Below, one piece after another: positions 32,187 through 45,810 of a DNA stretch of 64,000 bases. Each line of letters starts with the position of its first letter. Position 1 is the first letter of the stretch. The stretch is from Lathyrus oleraceus (Eukaryota; Streptophyta; Magnoliopsida; Fabales; Fabaceae): the NCBI RefSeq assembly GCF_024323335.1, contig NC_066584.1:268080344-268144343 (forward strand). Direction: 5' to 3'. The notes under the pieces were generated by a model. It saw nothing but the letters and a program-made list of their open reading frames with translations. It was not told the DNA's origin and did no database searches. A program made the translations under genes and the position numbers.

Positions 32187-33398
32187 TTGTTCCCGTTTCA
32201 GACAGGATTGCTGAGTTTCAAGGAATACGCTCAGAGGTGGCGTGAACTAGCTGCGAGAGTACAACCTCCGATGTTGGAGAGAGAATTGACTGATATGTTC
32301 ATCGGAACCCTGCAAGGTGTATTCATGGATCGTATGGGAAGTTGCCCATTTGGTAGTTTTTTGGATGTTGTGATTTGCGGAGAAAGAACTGAAAGTCTTA
32401 TCAAAGCGGGAAAAATCCAAGACCCTGGTTCTTCAAGTTCTTCAAGTGCTAAGAAACCATTTTCAGGGGCACCCAGAAGGAGAGAGGGTGAGACAAATGC
32501 TATACATAATCAGAGAAATGGAAATAGAGGACAACAATACCGTCAAGTTGCTGCTGTGACTATTCCAACAACCCAACCTCAACAACAACAAAGAGGACAA
32601 CCACAACAACAACATCAACGCCAATTCCAACCAAGACAAAGAATGCCAGATCGTCATTTTGATCCGTTGCCAATGACTTATGCTGAATTACTCCCTGAAC
32701 TGTTCAGGTTAAAGTTTGTTGAACTTCGCACTATGGCTCCATTAACAAGGATTCCCGCTGGTTATGATGTAAATGTCCGTTGTGATTTTCATTCTGGTGC
32801 GCCAGGGCACCACATCAAGAATTGTCGGGCTTTTCACCATAAAGTTCAAGATTTGATTGAGTCCAAGACGATTAACTTTGCTCCTACTCCGAATGTGGTG
32901 AATAATCCTATGCCTCAGCATGGAGGGCCCAGAGTAAATAGTGTGGAAGATGGGGAAAATTTGAACTTGGTAGTCGATATTAATGATGTTCAGACTTCGT
33001 TGTTTGTAGTGAAGGAACGTCTTCTTAGAGGGGGAGTATTCACGGGATATGACAAGAATTGTTCAGATTGTGGTAATCATGAAAACGGTTGTGAGAAATT
33101 GAAAGAAGGTATCCAGGAATTGATGAATGAAGGTTGTTTACAGTTTGATCGAGTAGTGAAAGACCGTGAAGAGGTATCGACTGCTACCATTTACTTTACA
33201 CCGTCAGAAGGTCCTGTACGTGCTCCAAGAACTACTAGTGCTGGATTGATGAATCACGGGGATGTCTTTGCAACAGACAATGAAGATGGATACAGTGATT
33301 GTGATATGGATAATTGGGTGCGCCCGTGTGCTCCAGGGAAGAAGATCAACAACTGGACTGTTGAAGAAATAGTCCAAGTTACTCTTCAGACAGAGTAA
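32187..33398 (+). pseudogene. Gag of D, N-terminus and protease deleted
   Basis: The frame is open for 403 codons but has no ATG of its own; it begins within the capsid region at FKEYAQRWRELAARVQPP. It keeps the Gln-rich tract, the variant knuckle CDFHSGAPGHHIKNC and the second Cys cluster CSDCGNHENGC. Relative to A, about 230 codons at the gag start are missing. At about 33220-33250 it jumps from TIYFTPSE to NEDGYSDCDMDNWVRPCAPG, the last 40 residues of the protease region, so the DTG core is gone. D could not make working particles alone. Confidence 0.87.
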
Positions 33399-33650
33399 TT
33401 TTCTTTTGTTTTTCATTTTGCATGAAAGCTCTACGCTCTGCCCAAGGCATAGTGGTTCATTGTAGGGCCACATCATGTTTTGAATTTTCAATGATTATCA
33501 TCAATAAAGGACGTTTTGCAATCAAATTTGTGCTCACTGTCTTTCTGTTTTTATTACCTTCATTTTCAAAATAATAAAAATGGCAATGATTTTTTTTGTG
33601 ACTTTCTTGGACTCTTTTCTAAAATAAAGCATGAAACATCATTCGTGCAG
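33399..33650 (+). other. Intron-like gap between gag/protease and pol in D
   Basis: About 250 bp without coding signs, ending CATCATTCGTGCAG at 33650, then the pol frame. The acceptor-like end matches A and O1. The donor is not clear; all three elements have AGAG followed by TRATT at the stop codon. Confidence 0.5.
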
Positions 33651-35755
33651 AATTGATCTTGCGGATTCCATTAAAAACAGTTCTGTTATGGCTCAGTATG
33701 ACTTCGATAATCCCATTTACCAAGCCGAAGAGGAGAGTGAAGAAGATTGTGAACTCCCCAAAGAATTGGCCAGACTATTGAAATAGGAGGAAAGGGTCAT
33801 TCAACCTCAAAAGGAAGAGTTGGAAGTCATTAACCTTGGTACTGAGGACGCAAAGAAAGAGATCAAGATAGGGGCTGCTTTAGAGGAAAAGGTCAAGAGA
33901 GGGCTGATCGAAATGCTGCAAGAATATGTGGATGTATTCGCATGGTCGTATCAAGATATGCCTGGTTTGGATACAGATATTGTGGTGCACAGGCTACCTC
34001 TCAAAGAAGATTGTCCTTCGGTAAAGCAGAAGCTTCGCAGAACTAGTCCTGATATGGCTGTCAAGATCAAAGAAGAGGTTCAGAAACAGTTAGATGCAAG
34101 TTTTCTAGCAGTTACCAATTATCCCCCTTGGGTGGCCAACATCGTACCCGTGCCGAAGAAGGACGGTAAAGTCAGGATGTGTGTCGATTACCGAGATTTA
34201 AACAGAGCCAGTCCGAAAGATGACTTCCCATTACCTCACATTGATGTATTGGTCAATAACACTGCTCAATCCTCAGTTTTCTCTTTCATGGATGGATTTT
34301 CTGGCTTTAATCAGATCAAGATGGCGCCAGAAGACATGGAGAAGACGACATTCATTACACCTTGGGGCATGTTCTGTTATAAGGTAATGCCATTTGGGTT
34401 GAAGAACGTCGGTGCTACCTACCAAAGAGCTATGACGACTCTCTTTCATGACATGATGCACAAAGAAATTGAAGTGTACGTGGATGATATGATTGCGAAG
34501 TCTCAGACAGAAGAGGAGCACTTGGTAAACTTGCAAAAGTTGTTTGAAAGATTGAGAAAGTTCAAACTGAGGCTGAATCCAAACAAGTGTACATTTGGAG
34601 TGAGATCTGGAAAGGTGTTAGGTTTCATTGTCAGTGAGAAAGGGATTGAGGTTGATCCAGCAAAAGTAAAAGCTATTCAAGAAATGCCTGAACCAAGAAC
34701 GGAAAAGCAGGTTCGCGGTTTTTTAGGGAGGCTGAATTACATTGCACGATTCATATCTCACCTAACAACTACGTGCGAACCGATATTTAAATTGCTAAGA
34801 AAAGATCAAGCAATCAGGTGGAACAATGATTGTCAAAAATCTTTTGATAAGATAAAAGAATATTTGCAGAAACCTCCAATTCTTATACCTTCAGTTCCTG
34901 GGAGGCCTCTAATAATGTACCTTTCAGTAACAGAGAATTTGATGGGGTGTCTATTGGGACAACATGACGAGTCTGGTCGAAAAGAGCATGCAATATACTA
35001 CCTTAGCAAAAAGTTTACCGACTGTGAAACAAGATATTCGCTGCTCGAGAAAACTTGTTGCGCTTTGGCATGGGCTGCTCGCCGACTAAGACATTATATG
35101 TTGAACCATACTACCTTGTTGATTTCTTAGATGGACCCAGTAAAGTATATCTTTGAAAAGCCAGCTCTTACCGAACGAGTGGCTCGTTGGCAGATGATTT
35201 TGACAGAGTATGATATCCAGTACACGTCGCAGAAGGCCATCAAGGGTAGTATTCTGTCTGATTACCTTGCCGAGCAACCAATTGATGACTATCAGCCGAT
35301 GATGTTTGAATTCCCCGATGAAGACATCATGTACTTAAAGATGAAAGATTATGAAGAGCCTCTTGTCGAGGAAGGACCGGATCCCGATGATAGGTGGACA
35401 CTGATGTTTGATGGGGCGGTAAATGTGAATGGAAATGGTGTTGGGGCAGTACTCATTAATCCTAAAGGTGCACACATACCTTTTTCCGCCAGATTGACTT
35501 TTGAAGTAACCAACAACGAAGCTGAGTACGAGGCCTGTATCATGGGGATTGAGGAAGCCATCGATCTAAGGGTCAAAACTATAGACATTTATGGAGATTC
35601 TGCTCTAGTGATTAACCAAGTCAATGGAGACTGGAATACTCATCAGCCGCATTTGATTCCTTATAGAGATTACACCAGAAGGATCCTGACTTTCTTCAAG
35701 ACAGTAAGGTTGTATCATGTACCCCGAGATGAAAATCAAATGGCTGATGCCTTAG
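33651..35755 (+). pseudogene. RT and RNase H of D (pol, part 1)
   Basis: Starts with AQYDFDNPIYQAEEE, then the RT domain. Visible motifs are VPKKDGKVRMCVDYRDLN, FSFMDGFSGFNQIKM, PFGLKNVGATYQRAM and the catalytic YVDD (about 34480). RNase H shows the thumb-like NYIARF, LSKKFTDCETRYS, FDGAVNVNGNG and NNEAEYEACIMG. Stop codons at 33784-33786 (TAG) and 35128-35130 (TAG) break the frame. RT copies the element RNA into DNA. At DAL near 35755 the frame is split by O1 and resumes at 61380. Confidence 0.9.
35751..35755. repeat. Target-site duplication of O1 (left)
   Basis: CTTAG here and at 61375-61379. Joining D across the two copies, keeping one, restores the reading ADALATL of the RNase H end. This is direct proof of the insertion point. 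Confidence 0.95.
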
Positions 35756-38700
35756 TGTAGCGGTGTATTCGTCACTTTATGATTTATTGATTAAACCAAA
35801 AGCAAAGCATACAAAGAATCGAGTCGCCACCGCACTTTTATTTATCCTAAGGAATGGCTAAAAAGCGAACAAAAGCCTAAGAAGTTTTACGCATAGAAAA
35901 CTAATGAAAAAGATCAGAGAATCTGGGTAAGGGGTAAATTACGCAATGGGAAGGTGTTAGGCACCCAAAACGTCCTAGGTACTCCTAGGGAGCCCTTTTC
36001 ACACTTGTTGAATGAAATGTTATTTTTATGAAAATATTATTGTGCAAACATGATTGGGAAGATGAGAAAAGAATATACAAGTTATTATTTTTGTGTTTGA
36101 ACGGATGAACCCGTTGCCTACGTACCTTCCATGAAAGGTAAGGATCAAAACGCCGTAGTTCGGCTAAAAGATTTCCAAAAATTAATGAATTCATTTTAAA
36201 ACACAAGCCCTAAGGTTTTTCATTACCAATGGGAGAAAACTCAACCTGAATCAACAATCCACCATGCGAGGACGACTTCAACATACTAGGGAGGGGTTAA
36301 CCCTATAATAAGTATGGAAGACTTACAATCAACTCACTAAGGATAAGGTAAGATTTACATCAACCACTATGATAATTGAAACCTATGGCTAATGTATGAA
36401 AACTTAACAAGAATGGGCAAAGCCATCAAAACAATTGAATGAGTTGGATTAACCAATTAGGATTTATTCACAAAAGATGGTCAAAGTATGATTAGAATTC
36501 AATTCAGAAAGGAGTGTTATCAAAAATGAAGTTTGAAAAATCAAGTACTTAAGGTCCAAGTTTCTAATTTGGAAAGACATGAAGGTGTTTGCACAATATT
36601 TATTTCAAGTTTTTTTTAAAAGTCAACATGTGAAAAGGGTTCTGAACAAAAAGGGTGAATGGATAATGGAGTGTAAAACTTCTCAGAAAGGTTCACCTCT
36701 TGAGATCATATGGAAGATGATTCAAGTGTGTCCTTAGGAATAAGCAAATGAGCAATAACAAATAATCAAAACAAATGATACCGGATGCCAATTGCTAGAC
36801 TTATACCAATCTCACAAACAAAGGTGGATACCGGATACCAATCAATGGATTTACACCAGTCTCCTAAAACAAACAGGGATATCAGATGCCAATAAATGGA
36901 CTTATACCAATCTCCTAAAACAAACAGGGATATCAGATGCCAATAAATGGACTTATTCCAATCTCCCAAAACAAAACAAAACATGGATGTCAGATGCCAA
37001 TCTATCTGGGCTTACTCTAATCTCCCAAAACAAAACAAAACATGGATGTCAGATGCCAATCTATCTGGGCTTACTCTAATCTCCCAAAACAAAACAAAAC
37101 ATGGATGTCAGATGCCAATCTATCTGGGCTTACTCTAATCTCCAACAGATGATCATGGGAAAACAAATGCCAACAACATGGACTTACAATTGAATCCTCA
37201 CATACAACAAACGAACAAGAGCACTAAGCAAAGAGGACATAAGTGGCCAATGAAATTGTCTTACACTCAATCCCTTCCAAATCATAGGAACAATGGCCAA
37301 TGAATGGACTTACAGTTGATTCCTCAATGGACAAACAAAGATGTGTCACAAAGATAATGAAATGATAATCATGCAATAATGAACAATTAATGATGATAAA
37401 TGCACAAAGGCAAACAAGCAAACATGTACAGATGAACCAATAAGCAATCAATGATTCAGTTAGCACACACTATATACAAGCAATTAGGCTCAAGCAAGGG
37501 TTAGACTTTAAAGTCAACTGGAATGGGGTAAGTGGTGCTCTTAACCTTAACATTGAGAGTTAAGGTGAAGCAGATGAAAAGGATATGAGGGGTGTGCCTC
37601 ATAGCTCTTATCCCTGGCCTGGGAGAGCTTTGAATATTAGAAGGTGTGGGAGTTCAGAAAGTTGGAACTCTCTCCACAAGTGAATGACTCTATAGATCTT
37701 GGGTTAAGATCCACAATGCATCAACATGTAATATGAGCAAAGGGATGACACACTGAATAGTAGGAGATGTACTACACATCTCTTTTATCTACCAATTGCC
37801 TTATCAAAGGACTTTTCCTGCTTGGGGACAAAAAGTAAACAATCACAAGCATTGCCTCTTAAGGAGGACTTCAGACAGGTGCCTGACCACATAACAGGCC
37901 AGGTCTTCCAGACTACATGAAGAAGAGAAATTATACCTAAGTGGTTAAGCAACCAAGCAAAAGCAAGTTCAAAATGAACTTAAGCAACTAGTGTACCTGT
38001 TAAAACATCAAACAAATCAGTATACTATACAGACAATCAAACCAACAGTTAATGCAACAGATAACCAAGTATACACAATGTGGAAACCAAAAGTCAAACT
38101 CAATTGAGTCAACAGCCCTACAAAACACACATTAGTAATCAAAAGCAAATATCAAATGCTCTCAAGATGAGGCATCATCAATTGTGTAACTTGCATGTGT
38201 AACCTGAAACAAAACTTCAAACATGAGCAACAAACCACTAGGTCAAAGCCTAGGGTCAAAGATGGAGAAAAAATTTAAAACAGAAGCTCAAATTTAACAT
38301 GAATCAACCTCAAACACATCTTAAGACAATCCAAAAGGTCTCATATCATTATCAATTACCAAAAGAATTTCACAATCAAAACATGTCAAGGTATGCAAGT
38401 TGAAACGACATTGAAGCAACTGAATGAACAAATGCACATTAATTCCAAAATGGCTCAATAAATCTCAAGAAAAATCATGGCTAAACAGAACACATCAAAT
38501 GATCAACATACCAAAAATCATGGCATTTGGAAAAGTATAAGCATGGTAATTAAATTCCATAAGGCAATGTAAGCACAAACAAGCTCAAAGGAGGCACAAA
38601 TTGATACATCAACTTAAGGCAATCCTAAAACAGAGATGACAAAGGGTAAATGACTCAAACCAAAGCCACAATAAACTTCAAAGTGTCTAGAAACAATGTT

Positions 38701-41374
38701 CAAAATTTCAAGTTCATATGATAAAGCATAAGCATTTCACAAATCATGAAAGTTCAGCACTCATCAAAAGTCCACAAATGGTCAACCAGCAAAGAAAATC
38801 TCAAACAAATCAGAAATGGATCCAAAAATTCGACAAAATATTCATGAGCAATCTCAACATCCAGAAGAAGCTCTATGCAAAAGATCACATTATTTGGCAT
38901 TTGTTTGGCATGGTAAAGAAAATCAGCAAATTGAGCAAGCAAAGGTGTGACACACATTGTCACACCTGCATTAATCAGATCATATCTCAACAACCAGAAA
39001 TGCTAAAAATGCAAACTCAATGCCAAAATGTCAATTACGATGTCTAGTTTAAGCATGTCAAATTTCACATTCATTGGATCAACCATCATCATTCCACAAA
39101 GAAAATGGCAAGCAAGGTACAAGATAGCATATGCATACACAAACCCTAGGCAAAAACATTTTTTAACCGTGCACAAATTCTGGAAAAATAGCCAAAAAAT
39201 GGTAGACATCATGAGGAACAAAGTGCAAAATATCTCACATCAATTGGATCATTATTTATTGACTTATGAATTTTTGAAGTGAAGAAAAAATTAAAAATCA
39301 CATGAAAGCATGGCATGAACATGGATGAAATATATGAAATAAAATGCAAAAGCATAATATGGAAATGTTTCAGGCTGGTATCGAACCGTGTGGACATTTG
39401 AACTTGGCGCGTTTCAACATGAAACGCACCGTTTCACTAATCATATGTGGCAGCGCAAATCATCATCAACCAATCATTCTGCCATTTCAGCAACACGTAG
39501 ACCAACGCATGGCTATTAACAAGAAAACGCATGCAAACACACGCTTCAAAGATCAAACAGGTGCTGGAAATTGAAAACCCTAAGTTCTTCATACATTCAT
39601 ACGTGTTCATCATCCTCAAGAACACTTATGCACAGAAATCCACAATACGCATACCAATAGACTCGTCTTCCAACATATATCATCATGCCATGATTAATTT
39701 AACCTAATTCAGCACATGTTCAAAGAATCGAGCAAGAAAAGTTTCACCTATCAAACTTATAATCATCATAATTAACTCATTATTGCATGAAATTCAAAGA
39801 TCTAAAACTCAGCATGATCAGCATTAAAGGATCTACAACATGCATACATCAATTTTATGAATTATGAGCATCGAATTCTGACCTTAATGAAGCTACAGAA
39901 ATGAAATCGTGCAATTCAGGTCTTGGAAAGCTGAAACAGATGTTCTCCAATGATGAGATAGATGAATGGATGAGGAAGAATAACTCAATCGTGCTTGCTT
40001 TGTCCAGAAACTTCAACTTCCATTAATGGATGCAAAGTTCAACAATCCTCGAATCAGCTCAATTCTTATAGATCTTGCTTCCAAAACCTTCAATGATGCT
40101 TGTAGATGATGAACAAATCATGAACCAGGCAATGTTTATGAAGAATTTGGATGAAAAAGTTGAGAGAAAATTGGAGAGAAATTTCTAGATCTGAGATTTG
40201 TGAAATGTTGTTAGTGTTTTCTGTTAGGATTATGATTATATATGCTCTCCTAATGATGCTTGTTAATCGTGCTTAAGCTAATGCCAAGAGATTAGTGAAA
40301 TGGAAGTGTTTATGCAAATTGGCCAAAACACCCTTATGTAATGCATGCCAATGGAACAGTGCTCGATTTTAGCTTGGAATGAGTTCAAAAATCTGTTTGG
40401 AGGCAAATGCAATTGGTAAAAGGTGAATGTAATGCATAATTTTCAAATTGGAAATTTCCCTCCAAAATTCAAATGAAATTCAAATGAAAATGCCAATATT
40501 TTTGTGATGGAAATGCATGGTTTATGATGTATGTTTTGGATAGTGCATATCAAGAGAGAAATGTTCCAAAAAGAACCACTTCATTTGGCCTTATGGTTCA
40601 AAAGTTATGCAAGCCTGTGAAGTTCAAATTCACTTGACAATGATTTATCCATATCTCCCTAACCACAAATGATAAATTCATGTTCTTGGAATTTTTGGAA
40701 ATGGGAGAGAAAGATATTCAACTTTCATATTGGACAAAATTTCATTTGAAGCATTTTTGATGATGTAATCTTGAGGAGAAAACCTTTCCATTTTTGGCAA
40801 TTTTGAATTATAGGTCACTTTCTATTTTTGGAAGGTTTTGACCTGACTTTATTTTCTTCAATGTTGATGTTTGAAATGTCAAATGAGACTTGTTTGAACA
40901 TGAATGAAGTATTTCTAGGCTCTTCCCACCTCCAAATCCAACAGTTGACTGAGCAGTTGACTGGCTAGGGTTTCAGTTGACTGAAGAATGCCCTGATGAG
41001 ATTCAAGCCTCTACCACTTGATATCTTGATTCAAAATGATGTCATAGCTCATATGAACTCTTGTGAATGATCATGGTGCCCAAATTCTTCAGAATGGCCA
41101 CCATTTATGGCTCAATGAATGCCTTTGGCTGTCTTGACCTAAGATTGCTTCATCTGCAAGCAACAAGGTTAGATGACATATTTTTGTACTTTTGGTTAGT
41201 AAACAAATGAAAAGCAATGATATACAAATGCAAAACATGCTTGGTGATCAAGAAACACTCTCAAAAGATAACCCACCCACAGGGAAGGAGGCAAGGTGCA
41301 CAATGATCCTTGAGGCAATGTATGATATGATATGATGCCATGAGGGATCTTAGGGACAAAATTGGGGTCTTACA
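35756..41374 (-). repeat. 3' LTR of O1 (5,619 bp)
   Basis: Minus strand start TGTAAGACCCCAATTTTG at 41374, end ATACACCGCTACA at 35756. Landmarks are the end block with GGGAAGGTGTTAGGCACCC near 35960, the PBS-like GAGTCGCCA at 35821-35829, the tandem array at 36784-37320, the hairpin at 39406-39430 and a TATATAA box at 40234-40245. There is no gene inside; the repeated 60-109 residue open frames are shared by both LTRs and by LTR E only as non-coding repeats. Confidence 0.95.
36784..37145 (-). repeat. Tandem array in O1's 3' LTR, three 59-bp units plus degenerate ones
   Basis: The block ATCTCCCAAAACAAAACAAA starts at 36960, 37019 and 37078, an exact 59-bp spacing, with near-perfect units. Upstream degenerate units share the core GATGCCAAT...ACTTA. 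The 5' LTR has only two 59-bp units (57024-57145), which explains nearly the whole 60-bp length difference between the LTRs. Confidence 0.9.
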
Positions 41375-41387
41375 GATGCCCCTATTT
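41375..41387 (-). other. Polypurine tract of O1
   Basis: Minus strand AATAGGGGCATC directly before the LTR start TGTAAGACC. Confidence 0.75.
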
Positions 41388-44300
41388 AAGGTCATTATAT
41401 CCGGAGAAGTGAAGTTTAGAAATCTTCATCTCGACGCGGTAGAATGGGCTTAAATAACAGTAATGAGACAAATTTTGGTCCCTAAGAGACCTCATGATGC
41501 AAATGTATGCATGCAAAAGACAAACTCTGTGGGGATATAGTTCACACAGAACAGACAATCCATCGGAGTAATGCACTCACCTGGAATAGAGACTCTAACA
41601 AGACTCTCACGGGGACTCTTATTGGGGATAAAAAGAAAAAGAATGCGTGAGCAGGATACGACTCTGAATTAGGGGGAACAAAGCTGACACTGCGTGAACG
41701 AGACACGACTGGACTAGAGACCTCACTGGGGAAAGAAGGACTCAAACTGGGGGAAAAGAAGAATTCCAAAGGAAAACACATCCATCGGAAAGACTCAAGC
41801 TGACTCAAACTATCCACAAAGGATACTTCGGATAAAAATCCGGACTCGGACCAAGGAACGATTCACAAAGAACCTCCCTGCCGGGGAAAAATGCATATAT
41901 TGGGGAAAACGCCAATACAGCAAAAGGGTAAAAGCACCACAAGAAACTCCACTGGAGAAGTGTCTAACAAAGAGTCTCTCCTGAGGAAGCAACAAGGAAA
42001 TGAGGTGTTACCGGTATAAGGGTAACAAACTCAGGAAGAATGAATATCTAGGACCGGTATAAGGGTGAGAGATATCAATCAACCAAACATCTGAGAAAGA
42101 CCTGAAAAAGGTACGTCTACTCAGGAAAATCTGACTCCACAGGGGACCAAGGTCATAATAGGGAGCAGAAAGGAAGGAACACCAGGGATACCAGTTACTG
42201 GGTATATAATAGGTGACCGACCGAATCGTGAATTGGTATATATGCCAAAACACTCATCATCCAAAAGGAGGGCTTGAAAAAGCAAATCGACTTACAGGAT
42301 GGACATTCGAATCCGCAACGGGAAAACGAATCTTACTCAACTGGGGACACAAACCCAAAGAGTGCATGAGATATAATATCCATTACCGTCAGAACGTGGA
42401 TAGAATACTTGCATGAGATATATTATCTATTACCGTCAGAACGTAGACAATATATCCGCATGGAAGGAAACACCAGGGATACCAGGGTATATAATAGGTG
42501 TCCTACCGAAAGCGTGAATTGGTATATATGCCAAAACACTCATCATCCAAAACACAAACTTGTTAAAGGATGGATATTCGATTCTACAAAGAATACGAAT
42601 CTTACTCTACTGGGGAAGATCAACAAAGGATTCCAACCAAAGAGTGAAAGAGATATATCATTCATTACCGTCAGAACGTGAATAATATACTCGAAAGGAA
42701 AAGACACCAGAGATACCGGTTAGGGCATATAATAGGTGACTAACCAAAAAGAGAGACAATCGATACCAAGCATACGGGTAAACGAAAGATAACTCAAAGG
42801 GATAAATTGCAAGCATCCAGCAATTATCCAAGAAACAAAGAAATATTCGAGTTCGAAAGAGGAACAACGAATCTTACTTGATTGGGGAAACACAACAGGT
42901 TTCGATTGAAGAGTGCATGAGATATATTATCCATTACCGTCAGAACATGGATAACATACTTGCATGAAAGATTATCCACAACCGGTTACTGGGTTAAAAA
43001 AGGATAAATCGACCGAAAAGAAAGGCACCGGGATACCAAAACTAGGTATATGATGATGACCAATCAAAGGGAGTGACAATCATTACCAAGCAAACGGGTA
43101 AATGAGAGGCAATCCGCTGGGGATAAATTGCACAAACAACAATTATCCACACAGACTTGTTGGCGACTTCAAAGGGATAAAATTGCAAGCATACGGCAAT
43201 GATCCAGAAGACTGCTGGGGATAAAATTGCTAGCAACCGGCAATTATCCAGAAGCAAGGGAGGAATATCAACATCGAATATTGAATGAAGATAACCACAA
43301 AGAGTAACCATCATCGGTTAGGATGAACAACAAGGTTAACTCTGCAAAGGGGAGAAATTAAGGTTTACAACTACCGAATACGGGGTAGAATACCAAAACT
43401 CTGGTTGGGGATAGAATTGCTAGCAACCGGCAATTATCCACAAAAAGCCCAGACTCCGTTGGGAATAAAACCACAACAGCACAAATCCACCATCGACCAG
43501 AACAAACCACAAAGGTTACCTCTGCTAGGGGAAAAGAGATAGGACTTACAACTACCGAATACGGGGTAGTAGCCAACAACTCTGATGAGGATAAAAAGTA
43601 GGGTTTACATCCACCGAATATTGGGTAGAAAACCAACAACTCCACGTGGGGAATGAAAGAAACACAAATCCGCATGGGAACAAAATAGGGTTTATAACAA
43701 ACCACCCACTCTTGCTGAGGAATAAAAGGTATATAACCACAAATTCCGCCAAGAAGAGGGAACGTAGGACTTACAACTACCGGTATAAGGGTAGAGGCCC
43801 AAAAGATTCCGCTGGGGATAAGATGAATTAATGCCGGTTACTGGGCAAATCATTCATTTATTCCATAGGGAAGCACAAGAAACAGTTGAAAAGACAGACT
43901 GAATCAAGACTCATCCTATGAGGATATAACTCAATAGGAAAATCCATCCCAATATATGTGTTGGGAGGAAACGGAAGAAACCGTCATCCACGAGGATATA
44001 TCTCAGTGGGGAACTGCAGAAGGAAAGACAGACACTTTCTGCTTATGGGGCTGACTCTATATGGAGAGATTTAAACACCCGACATCTGCTTGGGGAGATC
44101 TATTAGAGATCTATATCACCACAGCAGGGAACTACAAACAAAAGATATATGGCAAAAATGCAACATGAATATCTGAATGTTTATGAATATGCATGAATAT
44201 GCGTAATTATGTTTGATGAATGCTGACAAAACAGACATATCTAACACAAACAGGTCCAGGAACCAAACGCCCGGTACTATACTTCCAGGGGAAAACCAAC

Positions 44301-45810
44301 TGGAAAGCCAATCTGCTGGAGATCTACATGCTAAAGAGCAAAGATCTGCAGGGGAGCAAAAGATCAGAGATATCACCAAATCTCTGAGTGATGGATCAAC
44401 AAATAACCCAATTGGAGTACAGAAAGTCACAACAGGCATAAACAGCCACAAAGACAAATCTGTTGGGGAAACGGGAGAAATCCCGAGGAAGAACAGACGA
44501 GAACTGCCATGAAAGCAACAAAGACAAATCTGCAGGGGAACAAGAGTTCACTGCACAGACGAGAACTGCCATGAAAGCAACTCCAAATAACTCCATTGGG
44601 GAACAACCCTCTGAGGAAGAACAGATCATCCACGTAGAATCTTCTTGCACAAGCAACTCTACCTGGGGAAAACACAAGTAGCCACTCCGTCGGGGAATAC
44701 ACCCACTGAAGGAGAAACAGATCACACAAGTAGATTCTGCAATAAGCCACTCTACTGAGGATCAAAAGCAATCAGGAAATCAACAAAATCTCTGGATGAT
44801 AGACCGCCAACCGAACCTACTGGGAAACAGAGGTTTCAACAAGCAGAAACTACCACAAAAGCAACTCTATCGAGGATACCAGCTCTGGCGGAGGCTCTGA
44901 GGGAGGCTCTGAGGGGATACCCACTCTTTTGGGGATTTTGCATAAATACAATCCTCCAAACCACAAATCTACTGACGGCTAGGGAATCCACTGAGGAATC
45001 CACTGGGGATAGGGAGAAGAGCTAAGGATCAACCACCAAATGCTACACCTTCCCACAACAAAATCAACAACTGCTGAGGAGGAAAATAATCACTGCTCTG
45101 CTAAAGGCTAAACGCTCCGATGGGGAGATATAGCAATAATGCAGTATATCATATCAACAATCCTGGCAACAGTGCTGAGGAAAGACGACAACAACTCTGC
45201 TAGCGACTGCACTGGGGAGAGACTACTGCTGGAGAAGAAAACGAAGTCTTCAACAACATCTGCTTGGGGAACAACCCCAACAAAAGCTCTTCCTGGGGAA
45301 CAACCCCTACAACAAAACTGGAGAAAGAGGATACAACCAATGCCAGGAATATGAACAAATGTCTTACCTGTTGGAAATCATGCCACCCTTGGGAGAGCAC
45401 TGAGAAATTCTTGAGTATCCTTTCATCATTGTGAATATTCACTTTGTTTAAAACAACAATTTTGAAAATTTTTATTTGTTTAAACAATGACATTTTATCA
45501 ATTAAAACATGCAAAACATTTGTTGAATTGAAACAAATAAGAGTGCAAATAATTGGATAAAAGCTCAAATTGATTTGATGGAATGGTAGCCTGCAAATGG
45601 CAAGACTCCATAGATCTGTACAAATTTGAAATCAGTGATATATATTGGAAGAGGGCTACATTGAACATAATGATCCTTTCTCTACCAATTTGAATCTCGA
45701 TGTATTCGAAGTTTCAGTTGACGACGAATCGAGAACCTCTGACGAAAAGACAGCTGTAGAACAGAAAGTCTTGTCAGGATGCAGTTACTTGCCAAATCCC
45801 TAATTTTTGC
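41388..45810 (-). other. O1's 3' untranslated region: degenerate repeats and PBS-complementary motifs
   Basis: No gene is seen. Three layers are visible. First, long degenerate units of about 230-310 bp between 42000 and 43050, marked by CACCAGGGATACC...GGTATATAATAGGTG and CATTACCGTCAGAACG. Second, shorter units near 43080-43460 with GGGGATAAAATTGC and CCGGCAATTATCCA. Third, about thirty plus-strand motifs of the form CTCTGCTGGGGA or CTCCACTGGGGA from 41530 to 45300. The best is GCGACTGCACTGGGGA at 45203-45218, one mismatch in 16 from O1's PBS. They lie antisense to the element, so its RNA carries their complement. The minus open frames of about 110 residues are by-products. Confidence 0.75.

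Noticed and set aside
38718..39625. Open frames repeated in both O1 LTRs (also 58749-59709)
   Set aside because: They recur only because the LTRs are duplicated. Start and stop positions shift between copies and E does not keep them.
43358..44771. Several minus-strand frames of about 110 residues
   Set aside because: They overlap each other in different frames within repetitive 3' sequence and show Phe/Ser-rich translations without any domain.
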